A stretch of DNA of 64,000 bases from positions 186,001 through 250,000 of the forward strand of contig JACKLU010000002.1 of NCBI GenBank assembly GCA_024235735.1. Direction: 5' to 3'. Both the position numbers and the translations under genes were made by a program. The notes under the pieces were generated by a model. It was not told where the DNA came from. It saw nothing but the letters and a program-made list of their open reading frames with translations, and did not search any database. Of the stretch, positions 54,346 through 63,059 are shown one piece after another. The stretch's first letter is position 1, and the number at the start of each line of letters is the position of its first letter. This stretch comes from Burkholderiales bacterium (GTDB lineage Bacteria > Pseudomonadota > Gammaproteobacteria > Burkholderiales > Nitrosomonadaceae).

Positions 54346-55905
54346 ATGGCGATTAAACAGGCACTGATCAGTGTGTCGGATAAAACAGGTTTGGTTCATT
54401 TGGCGCGCACGCTCAGTCAATCGGGAATACGCATCATATCGACAGGCGGTACAGCCAGACTGCTGCAGCAGGAAGATATTCCGGTGGTGGAAATCAGTGA
54501 TTACACTGGATTTCCTGAGATATTGGATGGACGTGTTAAAACACTGCATCCGAAGGTACATGCCGGCATTCTGGCCAGAAATGATATGCCAGAACATGCC
54601 GTCACGATGGAAAAAGCCGGTATGGCTGATATCGAACTTGTCATTGTGAATCTTTATCCGTTTAGCCGCACAATCGCTCAGCCGAATTGCAGTCTTGAGG
54701 AAGCTATTGAGAATATCGATATCGGTGGCCCGGCGATGGTACGCGCCGCTGCTAAAAACTATGGGAAAGTAACCGTCATTACTGATCCGGCAGACTATCC
54801 GCTGTTATTGAATGAAATCGCAGCCAATCAAGGCGAAGTCAGTCCATCCAGCCGCTTCAGATTCGCCTGTAAGGCTTTCTCGCATACTGCGGCATATGAC
54901 AGTGCAATCAGTAATTATCTGACTGCAATCAGTGACGACGGAGGTAGAAATGCATTTCCGTCTGTGCTGAATCTTAATTTCACGCTCTTGCAGAATTTAC
55001 GTTACGGGGAGAATCCCCATCAGAAAGCGGCATTTTACCGGGATCCAGAGACTGTTTCCGGTGGGCTTGCCGGTTATCAGCAGGTTCAGGGAAAGGAGAT
55101 CTCCTATAACAATATCGCCGACACCGATGCGGCCTGGGAATGCGTAAAATCCTTCGAAGATCCGGCCTGCGTTATCATCAAGCACGCGAATCCCTGCGGT
55201 GTTGCCGTTGCGGACACTATGCTCAATGCTTATCTGCGCGCATTTGCTACCGATCCAACATCCGCTTTCGGCGGTATCATTGCATTTAACCGTCCGCTGG
55301 ATGCCGATACTGCCGCTGCGATATTGAAGCAATTTGTTGAAGTGATTATCGCCCCTGGAATTTCCGATGAGGCAAAATCATTGCTGGCGCAGAAAAACAA
55401 TATCCGTGTTCTGATTGTGGCACTGGAGCATGGCAGCAACGCATATGATCTCAAGCGGATCGGCGGTGGCGTGCTGGTGCAGACACCTGACAATCATCGT
55501 CTTGTGCGCAATGATCTCAAAGTGGTTACACAAAAGAAACCCACTGAACAGCAAATGGATGATCTGCTCTTTGCCTGGCGCGTAGCGAAGTACGTCAAGT
55601 CCAATACGATTGTGTTTTGTCGCAACATGCAGACGCTCGGTATCGGCGCGGGTCAGATGAGTCGGGTTGACAGTGCAAAAATCGCGACAATAAAAGCACG
55701 GGAAGCAGGGTTTGATTTAACCGGTTCCGTCGTTGCATCCGATGCATTTTTTCCGTTCCGGGACGGTCTCGATGTAGTCGTTCAGGCTGGTGCGCAGGCT
55801 GTCATTCAACCCGGTGGCAGCATTCGTGATGATGAGGTTATTGCCGCAGCCGATGAGCAGCATGTGACTATGGTCTTTACCGGTGTGCGACATTTCAGAC
55901 ACTGA
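54346..55905 (+). CDS. purH: Bifunctional AICAR transformylase/IMP cyclohydrolase
   Basis: Catalyses the last two steps of IMP synthesis. The N-terminal cyclohydrolase domain shows ALISVSDKTGLVHLARTL, STGGTARLLQ and GRVKTLHPKVHAGIL. The C-terminal transformylase domain shows the Lys-His pair in CVIIKHANPCGVAV and SAFGGIIAFNR. It ends FTGVRHFRH as usual. The ATG at 54346 gives 519 aa; a longer in-frame reading from 54229 overlaps fis and is rejected. purD follows 16 bp later. Confidence 0.97.
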   Translation: MAIKQALISVSDKTGLVHLARTLSQSGIRIISTGGTARLLQQEDIPVVEISDYTGFPEILDGRVKTLHPKVHAGILARNDMPEHAVTMEKAGMADIELVIVNLYPFSRTIAQPNCSLEEAIENIDIGGPAMVRAAAKNYGKVTVITDPADYPLLLNEIAANQGEVSPSSRFRFACKAFSHTAAYDSAISNYLTAISDDGGRNAFPSVLNLNFTLLQNLRYGENPHQKAAFYRDPETVSGGLAGYQQVQGKEISYNNIADTDAAWECVKSFEDPACVIIKHANPCGVAVADTMLNAYLRAFATDPTSAFGGIIAFNRPLDADTAAAILKQFVEVIIAPGISDEAKSLLAQKNNIRVLIVALEHGSNAYDLKRIGGGVLVQTPDNHRLVRNDLKVVTQKKPTEQQMDDLLFAWRVAKYVKSNTIVFCRNMQTLGIGAGQMSRVDSAKIATIKAREAGFDLTGSVVASDAFFPFRDGLDVVVQAGAQAVIQPGGSIRDDEVIAAADEQHVTMVFTGVRHFRH

Positions 55906-55921
55906 TACATAAAAATCAATA

Positions 55922-57232
55922 ATGAAATTACTGGTCATAGGCAATGGCGGACGGGAGCATGCGTTGGCATGGAAACTCGCACAATCGCCACGCGTTTGGA
56001 AAGTTTATGTGGCGCCTGGAAACGCCGGTACTGTGCGAGAGCATAAACTTGAAAATATTGCTATCACGGCAATTCCCGATTTAATCCGGTTTTCAAGAAA
56101 TGAAAACATCGCATTTACAGTCGTAGGACCCGAAGCGCCGCTGGCTGAAGGCATCGTTGATGCTTACCAGGCAGCGGGGTTAAAAATTTTCGGTCCCACA
56201 CAAAAAGCCGCGCAACTGGAAATATCGAAACGTTTCGCCAAGGATTTCATGCAGCGGCATAACATTCCAACAGCAGCCTATGCCACATTTACCCAGGCCG
56301 AAGCAGCGCATCAGTATGTAGATCAGCAAGGTACTCCGATTGTCATTAAAGCGAGCGGCCTGGCAGCAGGTAAGGGTGTTATTGTCGCTACCACGCTTGA
56401 AACAGCGCATGCTGCGATCAATGACATTCTGGTGGAACAGCGTTTTGGCAATGCCGGCACTGAAGTGATCATTGAAGAATTTCTGCAGGGCACCGAAGTG
56501 AGCTTCATCGTTATGTCCGATGGGCAACACGTTCTGCCATTGGCGACCAGTCAGGATCATAAACGTTTACTTGACGGTGATAGTGGTCCAAATACCGGGG
56601 GAATGGGCGCCTATTCGCCCACACCGTTTGTTTCTCCGAGTCTGCATGCGCAAATCATGAGTAAAGTCATTTATCCGGTCATTCAGGGCATGGCGCATGA
56701 AGGTGCGCTCTATACCGGATTTCTTTATGCCGGGCTGATGATTACACCGGATAAACAGATCAAAGTTCTGGAATTTAATTGCCGCATGGGTGATCCGGAA
56801 ACTCAACCCATCATGCTGCGGCTTAAAAGTGATTTGTCGATGCTGATGGAGCGCGCATTTGATGGTGCGTTGGATCAGACGGAAACCGAATGGGACCGGC
56901 GCGTAGCGCTGGGTGTTGTTATGGTAGCCGGAGGTTATCCTGAAAATCCCGCCAAAGGGGATGTCATCAGAGGGCTGGCCGAGTTGGTGCGTGAACAAGA
57001 TGTGGCTGGTGATTTTCATATTTTTCACTCAGGAACGACTCTGGACCAGAACAAGGAGGAACAACTGATTACTGCGGGAGGACGCGTTCTTTGTGTCACC
57101 GCTTTAGGAGACAACCTTAAGATGGCTCAGCAGCGTGCGTATGAACTAGCTGCCCGGATCGAATTCAAAGGCGCGTATATGCGTCATGATATCGGATATC
57201 AAGGAATCAGTTATTTGCACAAATTGGTATAA
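55922..57232 (+). CDS. purD: Phosphoribosylamine-glycine ligase
   Basis: An ATP-grasp enzyme making glycinamide ribonucleotide from phosphoribosylamine and glycine. N-terminal KLLVIGNGGREHALAWKLAQ, the ATP-grasp region PIVIKASGLAAGKGVIVA, the metal site FNCRMGDPETQPIMLRL and the central GPNTGGMGAYSP are all visible. Length 436 aa. It ends the dusB-fis-purH-purD operon and is followed by a terminator hairpin. Confidence 0.97.
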   Translation: MKLLVIGNGGREHALAWKLAQSPRVWKVYVAPGNAGTVREHKLENIAITAIPDLIRFSRNENIAFTVVGPEAPLAEGIVDAYQAAGLKIFGPTQKAAQLEISKRFAKDFMQRHNIPTAAYATFTQAEAAHQYVDQQGTPIVIKASGLAAGKGVIVATTLETAHAAINDILVEQRFGNAGTEVIIEEFLQGTEVSFIVMSDGQHVLPLATSQDHKRLLDGDSGPNTGGMGAYSPTPFVSPSLHAQIMSKVIYPVIQGMAHEGALYTGFLYAGLMITPDKQIKVLEFNCRMGDPETQPIMLRLKSDLSMLMERAFDGALDQTETEWDRRVALGVVMVAGGYPENPAKGDVIRGLAELVREQDVAGDFHIFHSGTTLDQNKEEQLITAGGRVLCVTALGDNLKMAQQRAYELAARIEFKGAYMRHDIGYQGISYLHKLV

Positions 57233-57237
57233 AAGCT

Positions 57238-57267
57238 GACAGATTGTATCTGTCGTGTGCTTTTTTT
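57238..57267 (+). terminator. Intrinsic terminator after purD
   Basis: GACAGAT (57238-57244) pairs with ATCTGTC (57248-57254) around TGT, followed by GTGTGC and seven T residues (57261-57267). It stands 6 bp after the purD stop and probably ends the dusB-fis-purHD transcript. Confidence 0.65.
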
Positions 57268-57437
57268 CACTATTATAAGAATTCAGGCCTGGACGGCATG
57301 GCGCGTTTTATTTCAGCATCATGCATTTCTGGCTAAAAGATTGATTGTTAACCGTTAGTACTAACCACAATAGCGCATTATGTGTCAAAGCGCTGCGTTG
57401 AGGATCTTTTATCGAAAAATCTGAATGTTCTTTTTCG

Positions 57438-57641
57438 TCATTTCCGCATCAGCAGCCACAATAAAATGGATAAAACTATTGAAATTAATATACCTGTTGT
57501 CAGAGGAAAATAGAATGTGAAGTTTTCCCGCTCAATATAGATATCACCGGGTAAACGACCGAATGGCAATTTGGAAAGCAAAGGCCAGGCTATGCCTAAA
57601 ATTAGCAGAAAGACGCCTAGTATTATCAGCAGTTGCTGCAT
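57438..57641 (-). CDS. DUF2905 small membrane protein
   Basis: A 67-aa protein with two hydrophobic helices (LLIILGVFLLILGIAWPLL and PLTTGILISIVLSILLWLLM) joined by the conserved loop LPFGRLPGDIYIERENFTFY, the hallmark of DUF2905. The function is unknown. The start at 57641 has GGA 6 bp upstream; a longer frame from 57680 is unlikely. It is divergent from the hydrogenase maturation protease gene. Confidence 0.85.
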   Translation of the reverse strand: MQQLLIILGVFLLILGIAWPLLSKLPFGRLPGDIYIERENFTFYFPLTTGILISIVLSILLWLLMRK

Positions 57642-57702
57642 CAGTGTTCCGTTGAAAACAAATAAAACACATGTTAACAAACGGTTCTTATAATCTCAAA
57701 CG

Positions 57703-58137
57703 ATGAAGAAACTGCTCATCTTCGGTTATGGTAATCCAGGGCGAGGGGATGACGCAATCGGGCCACTGTTTGTCGAGCATATCTCACGATGGAATCGCGA
57801 AGATATCAGTTATCTTAGCGATATGCAGTTACTGGTTGAGCATGTAACAGACCTGCATGCGCATAATGAAGTTATCGTTGTTGATGCAGACATGGCTTGT
57901 GTCGAACCATTTGAGTTTTTACCCATTGTTGCATTCAAAGATGAGGGCTGCACCAGTCATACGCTTACGCCCGCTGGGTTGCTGTATGTTTATCAGCAGG
58001 TTTATCAGTGCGATTCACCGACAACTTTTTTATTGCGCATCCGTGGTTATAACTTTAGTTTGGGTGATGTGCTCAGCGAAAAAGCGGCGTGCAATTTGAA
58101 CGCAGCTGTCCAGTTTATAACTCAGAGGTATCTGTAA
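57703..58137 (+). CDS. [NiFe]-hydrogenase maturation protease (HyaD/HycI family)
   Basis: An endopeptidase that trims the C terminus of the hydrogenase large subunit once nickel is inserted. The N-terminal motif LLIFGYGNPGRGDDAIGP supplies the first nickel-binding acidic residue. VIVVDADMACVEPF supplies the second, and the SHTLTPAGLL segment carries the His. Length is 144 aa, near HycI size. It is the first gene of a partial hyp set; the hydrogenase structural genes it would process are not in the window. Confidence 0.88.
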   Translation: MKKLLIFGYGNPGRGDDAIGPLFVEHISRWNREDISYLSDMQLLVEHVTDLHAHNEVIVVDADMACVEPFEFLPIVAFKDEGCTSHTLTPAGLLYVYQQVYQCDSPTTFLLRIRGYNFSLGDVLSEKAACNLNAAVQFITQRYL

Positions 58138-58282
58138 CTATGCGAGTTTTTCTCGGTACTATGCAAAACGTGGTGGTGATAGTGACCGTATTTTTTCAAC
58201 GGCTGCGCAGGCGCATACGGAGGGCGGCCCGCATGACGGCTGGCAGTACAGGTTGAGTGTGATTGCGATATGCATGAGATGA
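58121..58282 (+). pseudogene. Possible 3' remnant of an unidentified gene before hypA
   Basis: In this frame an open stretch of 53 codons follows a TAA at 58118-58120 and has no usable start. It encodes a protein-like sequence containing SFSRYYAKRGGDSDRIFSTA, HTEGGPHDGWQYRL and ending SVIAICMR. Its TGA (58280-58282) overlaps the hypA start region by 13 bp, the arrangement of coupled operon genes. I read it as the tail of a gene once upstream of hypA and mostly deleted. I do not recognise the family, and a chance open frame is possible. Confidence 0.35.
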
Positions 58283-58611
58283 CGCTCGCTGAGCAAATGC
58301 TACAAATTATTGAAGAGGCGGCTATCGCGCAAAATTTTACACAAGTCAAAACGGTATGGATGGAAGTAGGGCGGCTGTCATGCGTGGAAAAGGAGGCACT
58401 GCGCTTTTGTTTCTCGGCTGTTGTTGAGGAGACTGTTGCCCGGCGGGCAAAGCTTGAATTCATCGACATTAAAGGCCGGGGACTATGTGCGCAGTGTGAA
58501 TGCGAGATGGATATCAATACACTATATGATGCCTGCCCAGCGTGCGGCAGTTATGCAATACAAATCATCGCGGGTAACGAAATGCGAATTCGCGAATTGG
58601 AAGTGGAGTAG
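58270..58611 (+). CDS. hypA: Hydrogenase nickel incorporation protein HypA
   Basis: HypA delivers nickel to [NiFe] hydrogenase together with HypB. The nickel-binding N terminus MHEMTLAEQMLQIIEEA contains the essential His2. The zinc-binding pairs are CAQCECEM and CPACGSY (two CxxC). Length is 113 aa, as usual. It precedes hypB by 9 bp. Confidence 0.95.
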   Translation: MHEMTLAEQMLQIIEEAAIAQNFTQVKTVWMEVGRLSCVEKEALRFCFSAVVEETVARRAKLEFIDIKGRGLCAQCECEMDINTLYDACPACGSYAIQIIAGNEMRIRELEVE

Positions 58612-58620
58612 GAGGCAATA

Positions 58621-59433
58621 ATGTGTACAACTTGTGGTTGCGGAACGAAACATATCCACATGGATGGTGACATCCTCTATCATCATGAATATGCTGAAAC
58701 AGTTGGCGGCCATACACATCACATGCATGCGTCAGTCATAAACGAATCACGCAGAGTCAGGATTGAACAGGCGATTCTGGCCAAGAACAATCATTTTGCG
58801 CAACATAACCGCCATTATCTGGCTCAGCAGGGTATTTTTATGGTGAATCTGGTATCCAGTCCCGGTTCCGGGAAAACCACGATCCTGATCGAGACTATCA
58901 AAGCTTTGCAAAATGAAATACCCATTGCAGTGATTGAGGGCGACCAGCAGACCGATCAGGATGCCGTGCGTATCCGTGCAACGGGTGTCCCCGCCGTGCA
59001 AATCAATACGGGTAAGGGATGTCACCTTGATGCGCACATGGTCGGCCATGCCATGGAAAAACTTGACTTGCAGAGTAACAGTCTGCTGTTTGTTGAGAAT
59101 GTTGGAAATCTGGTGTGTCCCGCAGCTTTTGATTTGGGTGAGGCGCATAAAGTAGTCATTTTGTCTGTTACCGAGGGTGAGGATAAGCCACTGAAATATC
59201 CTGACATGTTTCATGCGGCAGATGTGATGTTACTGAATAAATGTGATCTCTTGCCTTATTTATCATTCGATGTATCTTGCGCGATCGACTTTGCGCGTCG
59301 AATTAATCCTGCATTACAGGTAATACAAATATCTGCTATCCAGGGTAGCGGGTTACAGCAATGGATAGACTGGATAAAATCAGGTCATCAGCAGGCTGCT
59401 CAGGTCGTGATGACTGAAAAGGCAATTCTCTGA
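58621..59433 (+). CDS. hypB: Hydrogenase nickel incorporation GTPase HypB
   Basis: The GTPase of nickel insertion. It carries an N-terminal metal-binding CTTCGCG and a modest histidine-rich stretch (HIHMDGDILYHHEY, HTHHMHAS). The P-loop is VSSPGSGKTTILIETI, followed by IEGDQQTDQDAVRIRATGV, GKGCHLDAHMV and LLNKCDLLPYL. Length is 270 aa. It lies between hypA and the HypF-like gene. hypC, hypD and hypE do not follow. Confidence 0.95.
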   Translation: MCTTCGCGTKHIHMDGDILYHHEYAETVGGHTHHMHASVINESRRVRIEQAILAKNNHFAQHNRHYLAQQGIFMVNLVSSPGSGKTTILIETIKALQNEIPIAVIEGDQQTDQDAVRIRATGVPAVQINTGKGCHLDAHMVGHAMEKLDLQSNSLLFVENVGNLVCPAAFDLGEAHKVVILSVTEGEDKPLKYPDMFHAADVMLLNKCDLLPYLSFDVSCAIDFARRINPALQVIQISAIQGSGLQQWIDWIKSGHQQAAQVVMTEKAIL

Positions 59434-59454
59434 TTTTCATAAAACTCGCCGCGA

Positions 59455-60594
59455 TTGATTGACAGCGACTCTTACACTTTTACCGAAATCAAATTGCCGG
59501 CCACAGGCCCTTCGGTATTGGCCTGTGGCGCCTGGTTGAAAAATACTGTTTGTATAACGCAAGGAGATACTGCCTATCTTTCGCCGGTCAATGGGGATTT
59601 GTCGACCGCAGAAGCACGCGACAAGCTTGGTGATGCCGTAACTCGAATGTGCAGTTTTCTGTCAGTCAAACCCGAGGTCGTCGCACATGATTTGCATCCG
59701 GACTTCTACAGTACCGAATTTGGTTGTAATTACGCTGCGCAACATCATATTCCGGCAATCGCCGTACAACATCATCATGCGCATATTGCAGCAATCTGTG
59801 TTGAACATCAAATCACCGGACCTGTGCTGGGACTTGCGCTTGATGGTGCCGGGCTCGGGATAGACCAGACTCCGTGGGGGGGGGAATTACTCTATGTTGA
59901 TGGTCAATTTTTCCGACGGTTGGGTCATTTGTCTACTCTTGCGCTTCCGGGGGGTGATCGGGCAGCGCGGGAGCCTTGGCGCATGGCCGCAGCAGCACTG
60001 GCGAAACTGGAACGTATCGATGAAATCGATCGACGTTTCCCGGAGCAATCTGCTGTGCAGGCAGTTATTCATATGCTGAGGCATAACATCAATTGTCCGC
60101 AGACTTCGAGCATGGGAAGGTTGTTTGATGCAGCGGCCGGTTTGCTCGGTGTTCATCCAATTCAATCACACGAAGCACAAGCGGCAATCAGTTTGCAGCA
60201 ACTTGCTGAAAAGGGGGAACAAAAAGAAGCTTTGAAAAATGGTTACCGGATCACGGCTGATAATCAACTGGATTTCTTGTCATTGCTGTCCGAATTGGCG
60301 GATTATCCTGGGGTTGCTGAGAATGCTGCATCCGCAGCTGCAATATTTCACGCTACACTGAGCAGCGGTTTAGCGGAGTGGGTACGGCAGGAATCGTGTC
60401 GTTCTTCAGGTATTACGCGCCTTGTCCTTGGAGGTGGTTGTTTTCACAATAAGTTATTAATACAGGGGGTTATGGACAGTTTGAGTGATAACTCTATATG
60501 TCTCTACAAACCTCAAAAAATATCACCGGATGATAGCGCCATCGCATTGGGGCAGGCCTGGATCGCATTGCAAGTTTATAAAAACGACGATTAA
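59455..60594 (+). CDS. hypF: Short HypF-type carbamoyltransferase (HypF2-like, Kae1-like domain only)
   Basis: HypF makes the thiocarbamate on HypE that becomes the cyanide ligands of the [NiFe] site. Only the C-terminal Kae1-like domain is present (379 aa versus about 750). It includes VAHDLHPDFYSTEFG, AVQHHHAHIAAICVEH, LALDGAGLGIDQTPWGGELL and LVLGGGCFHNKLLIQG. The acylphosphatase, zinc-finger and YrdC domains are missing. A short functional HypF2 is known from Ralstonia eutropha, so this need not be a pseudogene. The start must be the TTG at 59455, as a TAA lies just upstream in frame and no ATG follows for over 150 bp. A run of nine G lies at 59876-59884. Confidence 0.88.
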   Translation: MIDSDSYTFTEIKLPATGPSVLACGAWLKNTVCITQGDTAYLSPVNGDLSTAEARDKLGDAVTRMCSFLSVKPEVVAHDLHPDFYSTEFGCNYAAQHHIPAIAVQHHHAHIAAICVEHQITGPVLGLALDGAGLGIDQTPWGGELLYVDGQFFRRLGHLSTLALPGGDRAAREPWRMAAAALAKLERIDEIDRRFPEQSAVQAVIHMLRHNINCPQTSSMGRLFDAAAGLLGVHPIQSHEAQAAISLQQLAEKGEQKEALKNGYRITADNQLDFLSLLSELADYPGVAENAASAAAIFHATLSSGLAEWVRQESCRSSGITRLVLGGGCFHNKLLIQGVMDSLSDNSICLYKPQKISPDDSAIALGQAWIALQVYKNDD

Positions 60595-60940
60595 CAAAAA
60601 ATAAACTTAGTAGGCGTTGAAAAATTATCTGTGTTGCCACCGTGGCGTTGAAAACAGGCTAAAAATGCTCATTTATCACACATAAACTCCACATTTTCAC
60701 CTGTTTCTGCCTTGCATCGACTGACCCGGCCCAGCGATATTGTGTACTTACGAACACGGGAAGGCTGATTGTATCTGACGTTTGTCATCGATTGGTTTTA
60801 TAGAAAGGTGGTGGACAGAAGTGAGGAGGGGAGTATGAATCTGATGGCAAAAACGATAGAATATGTTTGATTGGAGTGCGCAATTTTATCTGACCAGATA
60901 GTAGCATGGTTATTTATCAATAGTATTGAGAGTTAAAGAT
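60595..60940. other. Intergenic stretch with two minor open frames, no recognised gene
   Basis: About 400 bp separate the HypF-like gene from rpmB. A 39-codon frame lies on the minus strand at 60669-60788 (begins MTNVRYNQPSRVRKYTISLG, no ribosome binding site). An 11-codon plus-strand frame at 60835-60870 has a strong GAGGAGGGGAG site before its ATG but ends at once. They may be relics of a lost gene. The right end holds the rpmB promoter. Confidence 0.3.
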
Positions 60941-60970
60941 TTGAGAAGGCAACCAAAATTAATATATAAT
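60941..60970 (+). promoter_or_regulatory. Probable sigma-70 promoter of rpmB-rpmG
   Basis: TTGAGA (60941-60946) and TATAAT (60965-60970) are separated by 18 bp, 31 bp before the rpmB ATG. It is the best sigma-70 match in the gap. Confidence 0.65.
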
Positions 60971-61001
60971 TCGGGTTTTGTAATTTTCGGAGTGCATCAG
61001 C

Positions 61002-61238
61002 ATGGCACGCGTATGTGAAGTAACTGGAAAGAAACCGATGGTGGGTAACAATGTTTCTCACGCTAATAACAAAACCAAACGGCGCTTTTTGCCCAATTTA
61101 CAAAGACGGCGTTTTTGGCTTGAAAATGAGAATCGCTGGATCAATCTGCGTTTGTCCAACGCAGCATTGCGTACGATTGATAAAAAAGGAATTGATATTG
61201 TAGTTGCTGAAATGCGTCTGCAAGGAAAAGACATTTAA
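61002..61238 (+). CDS. rpmB: 50S ribosomal protein L28
   Basis: A 78-aa basic ribosomal protein. It starts MARVCEVTGKKPMVGNNVSH, continues ANNKTKRRFLPNLQRRRFWL, and ends with the typical LRTIDKKGIDIVVAEMR region. It precedes rpmG by about 40 bp, the standard rpmB-rpmG operon. Confidence 0.97.
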   Translation: MARVCEVTGKKPMVGNNVSHANNKTKRRFLPNLQRRRFWLENENRWINLRLSNAALRTIDKKGIDIVVAEMRLQGKDI

Positions 61239-61277
61239 TCATCTTGATTGTTTTGTTAAAAATAAGGATATTATCCA

Positions 61278-61433
61278 ATGCGTGATAAAATCAAACTGGA
61301 ATCGTCAGCAGGAACTGGACATTTCTATACAACAACTAAAAATAAACGTGCAAATCCAGAAAAACTGGAAATTAAAAAATATGATCCGATTGTACGCAAA
61401 CATGTCAATTACAAAGAAACAAAATTAAAGTGA
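61278..61433 (+). CDS. rpmG: 50S ribosomal protein L33
   Basis: A 51-aa protein beginning MRDKIKLESSAGTGHFYTTT and continuing KNKRANPEKLEIKKYDP, then VRKHVNYKETKLK. This is the cysteine-free (C-minus) form of L33, which does not bind zinc. It lies 39 bp after rpmB with AAGGA upstream of the ATG, and is followed by a clear terminator. Confidence 0.96.
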   Translation: MRDKIKLESSAGTGHFYTTTKNKRANPEKLEIKKYDPIVRKHVNYKETKLK

Positions 61434-61481
61434 TTCCGGACTGCTTTTTATGTGCATGAATTTTTTTGCACTTCATTACAA

Positions 61482-61510
61482 TAAAAAACCCGCTTGATGC
61501 GGGTTTTTTA
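61482..61510 (+). terminator. Intrinsic terminator after rpmG
   Basis: A 12-bp stem, TAAAAAACCCGC with GCGGGTTTTTTA, encloses a 5-base TTGAT loop and ends in a T-run. The A-run on the other side makes it usable in both directions, so it may also end the convergent desaturase transcript. Confidence 0.9.
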
Positions 61511-61548
61511 TTGACTGCTATATGTTATAGAATGTGAATATTCTATCT

Positions 61549-62739
61549 CTATGCATAATAGCGCAATCTTTGCGAGAACGTTCTCAGCACTTCTATGCCG
61601 CTCTCTTCTGCGCGTCTACACCAATCTTCCAGCTGCTTTACAAGTTCATCTTTCGATGCTGTTGAGCGTTGCCAGATTGCCACCAACTCTTCGCGCATCG
61701 TGTAAATAGTATCAAGTGTTTTAGTATTGCGGAGTACTTGTGTCAATTTCTCACGTTCATGGTCTTCAAGTGTTTTCGAATCAGCAAGAAGCCAGCGCTT
61801 AAAAGTCGAGTTGTCGATTTCATAGTGTGCGATCGTTTCTTTTAGCTGCTCCAGCTCCGTAGCAAATGCTGACTTTAAGGACATGGAATATTTTGCAAGT
61901 ACTTCATAGCGATGAGAAATAACCGCCTGAAGCGTATCAAGATCACATTGCGTTTTATTTTTGTTGAGTCGCAACTTGGGTGCCACTTTTTTGACTTTGG
62001 CCAGCCCCAGCATTTCCAGGATACGTATATACATCCAGCCGATATCAAACTCATACCATTTGTTGGATAATCGCGCGGATGTTGCATATGCATGATGATT
62101 ATTGTGCAGTTCTTCGCCGCCGATCAAAATACCCCAAGGAACGATATTACGGCTTGCATCTTCAGCCTGAAAATTGCGATATCCCCAGTAATGTCCTATA
62201 CCATTAATTACGCCTGCGGCGAAAATAGGCGTCCAGAGCATTTGAATCGCCCAGATGGTCAGGCCGATGGGGCCAAACAAAATGACATTAATGATCAACA
62301 TCAACGCGATACCTTTTGCGCTGTGTTTGGTGTAGATATTACGCTCGACCCAATCGTCAGGAGTACCATAACCATAGCGCTCCATTGTTTCTTTATTTTT
62401 GGATTCTATACGATAAAGCTCGGCGCCCTCTGCTAAGACTTTCTTGATACCATAGATCATCGGACTATGTGGATCATCAACCGTCTCACATTTGGCATGA
62501 TGCTTACGATGAACGGCTGTCCACTCTTTTGTTACCATTCCCGTTGTCAACCACAGCCAGAAACGAAAAAAATGACTTGGAATCGGATGCAATTCAAGAG
62601 CTCTATGCGCAGAGTGGCGGTGCAAGTATATGGTGATACTGGCAATCGATATATGCGTGAGAACGAGTGTCACAACGACATATCCCCACCATGGCATATC
62701 AATTACACCTGAAATTAAACTAAGAAAATCTGAAAACAT
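61549..62739 (-). CDS. Membrane fatty acid (acyl-CoA/acyl-lipid) desaturase
   Basis: A di-iron membrane desaturase introducing a double bond into acyl chains. The three histidine boxes are LHRHSAHRALELH, HRKHHAKCETVDDPHSP and ELHNNHHAYATSARLS, with an additional GHYWGYRNF histidine. Four membrane segments are visible in the first 200 residues. The C-terminal 130 residues are helical and charged (coiled-coil-like; ATELEQLKETIAHYE), longer than in minimal delta-9 desaturases. Length is 396 aa. The position of the double bond and the substrate cannot be told by eye. Confidence 0.9.
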   Translation of the reverse strand: MFSDFLSLISGVIDMPWWGYVVVTLVLTHISIASITIYLHRHSAHRALELHPIPSHFFRFWLWLTTGMVTKEWTAVHRKHHAKCETVDDPHSPMIYGIKKVLAEGAELYRIESKNKETMERYGYGTPDDWVERNIYTKHSAKGIALMLIINVILFGPIGLTIWAIQMLWTPIFAAGVINGIGHYWGYRNFQAEDASRNIVPWGILIGGEELHNNHHAYATSARLSNKWYEFDIGWMYIRILEMLGLAKVKKVAPKLRLNKNKTQCDLDTLQAVISHRYEVLAKYSMSLKSAFATELEQLKETIAHYEIDNSTFKRWLLADSKTLEDHEREKLTQVLRNTKTLDTIYTMREELVAIWQRSTASKDELVKQLEDWCRRAEESGIEVLRTFSQRLRYYA

Positions 62740-63059
62740 ATGACTATTTTCCTTCTAAAAGCCTGTGATTTCTATAGGCAAATATGTTAAAACAAAATAC
62801 CAGCATGCGCTAAACTCGGCGCTTATGCTATCAGGACCAACTTACATTTGAAACAAAACTAGAATTTCCCAGAAAAGCCAATTTCTTCATAAATTTATAT
62901 AGCGAAATGAATGCTGCTGAGACAATAATTATGACTCGTTTATCCGATAATTCAATAATTTTATATCTTAGCATTATACAAACTATAACTGTAAATATTT
63001 GTCACCCCATTTTAGTCCAACTGAAAAATAGAAACCCATGTTTCAGTTACTTAAGATGT

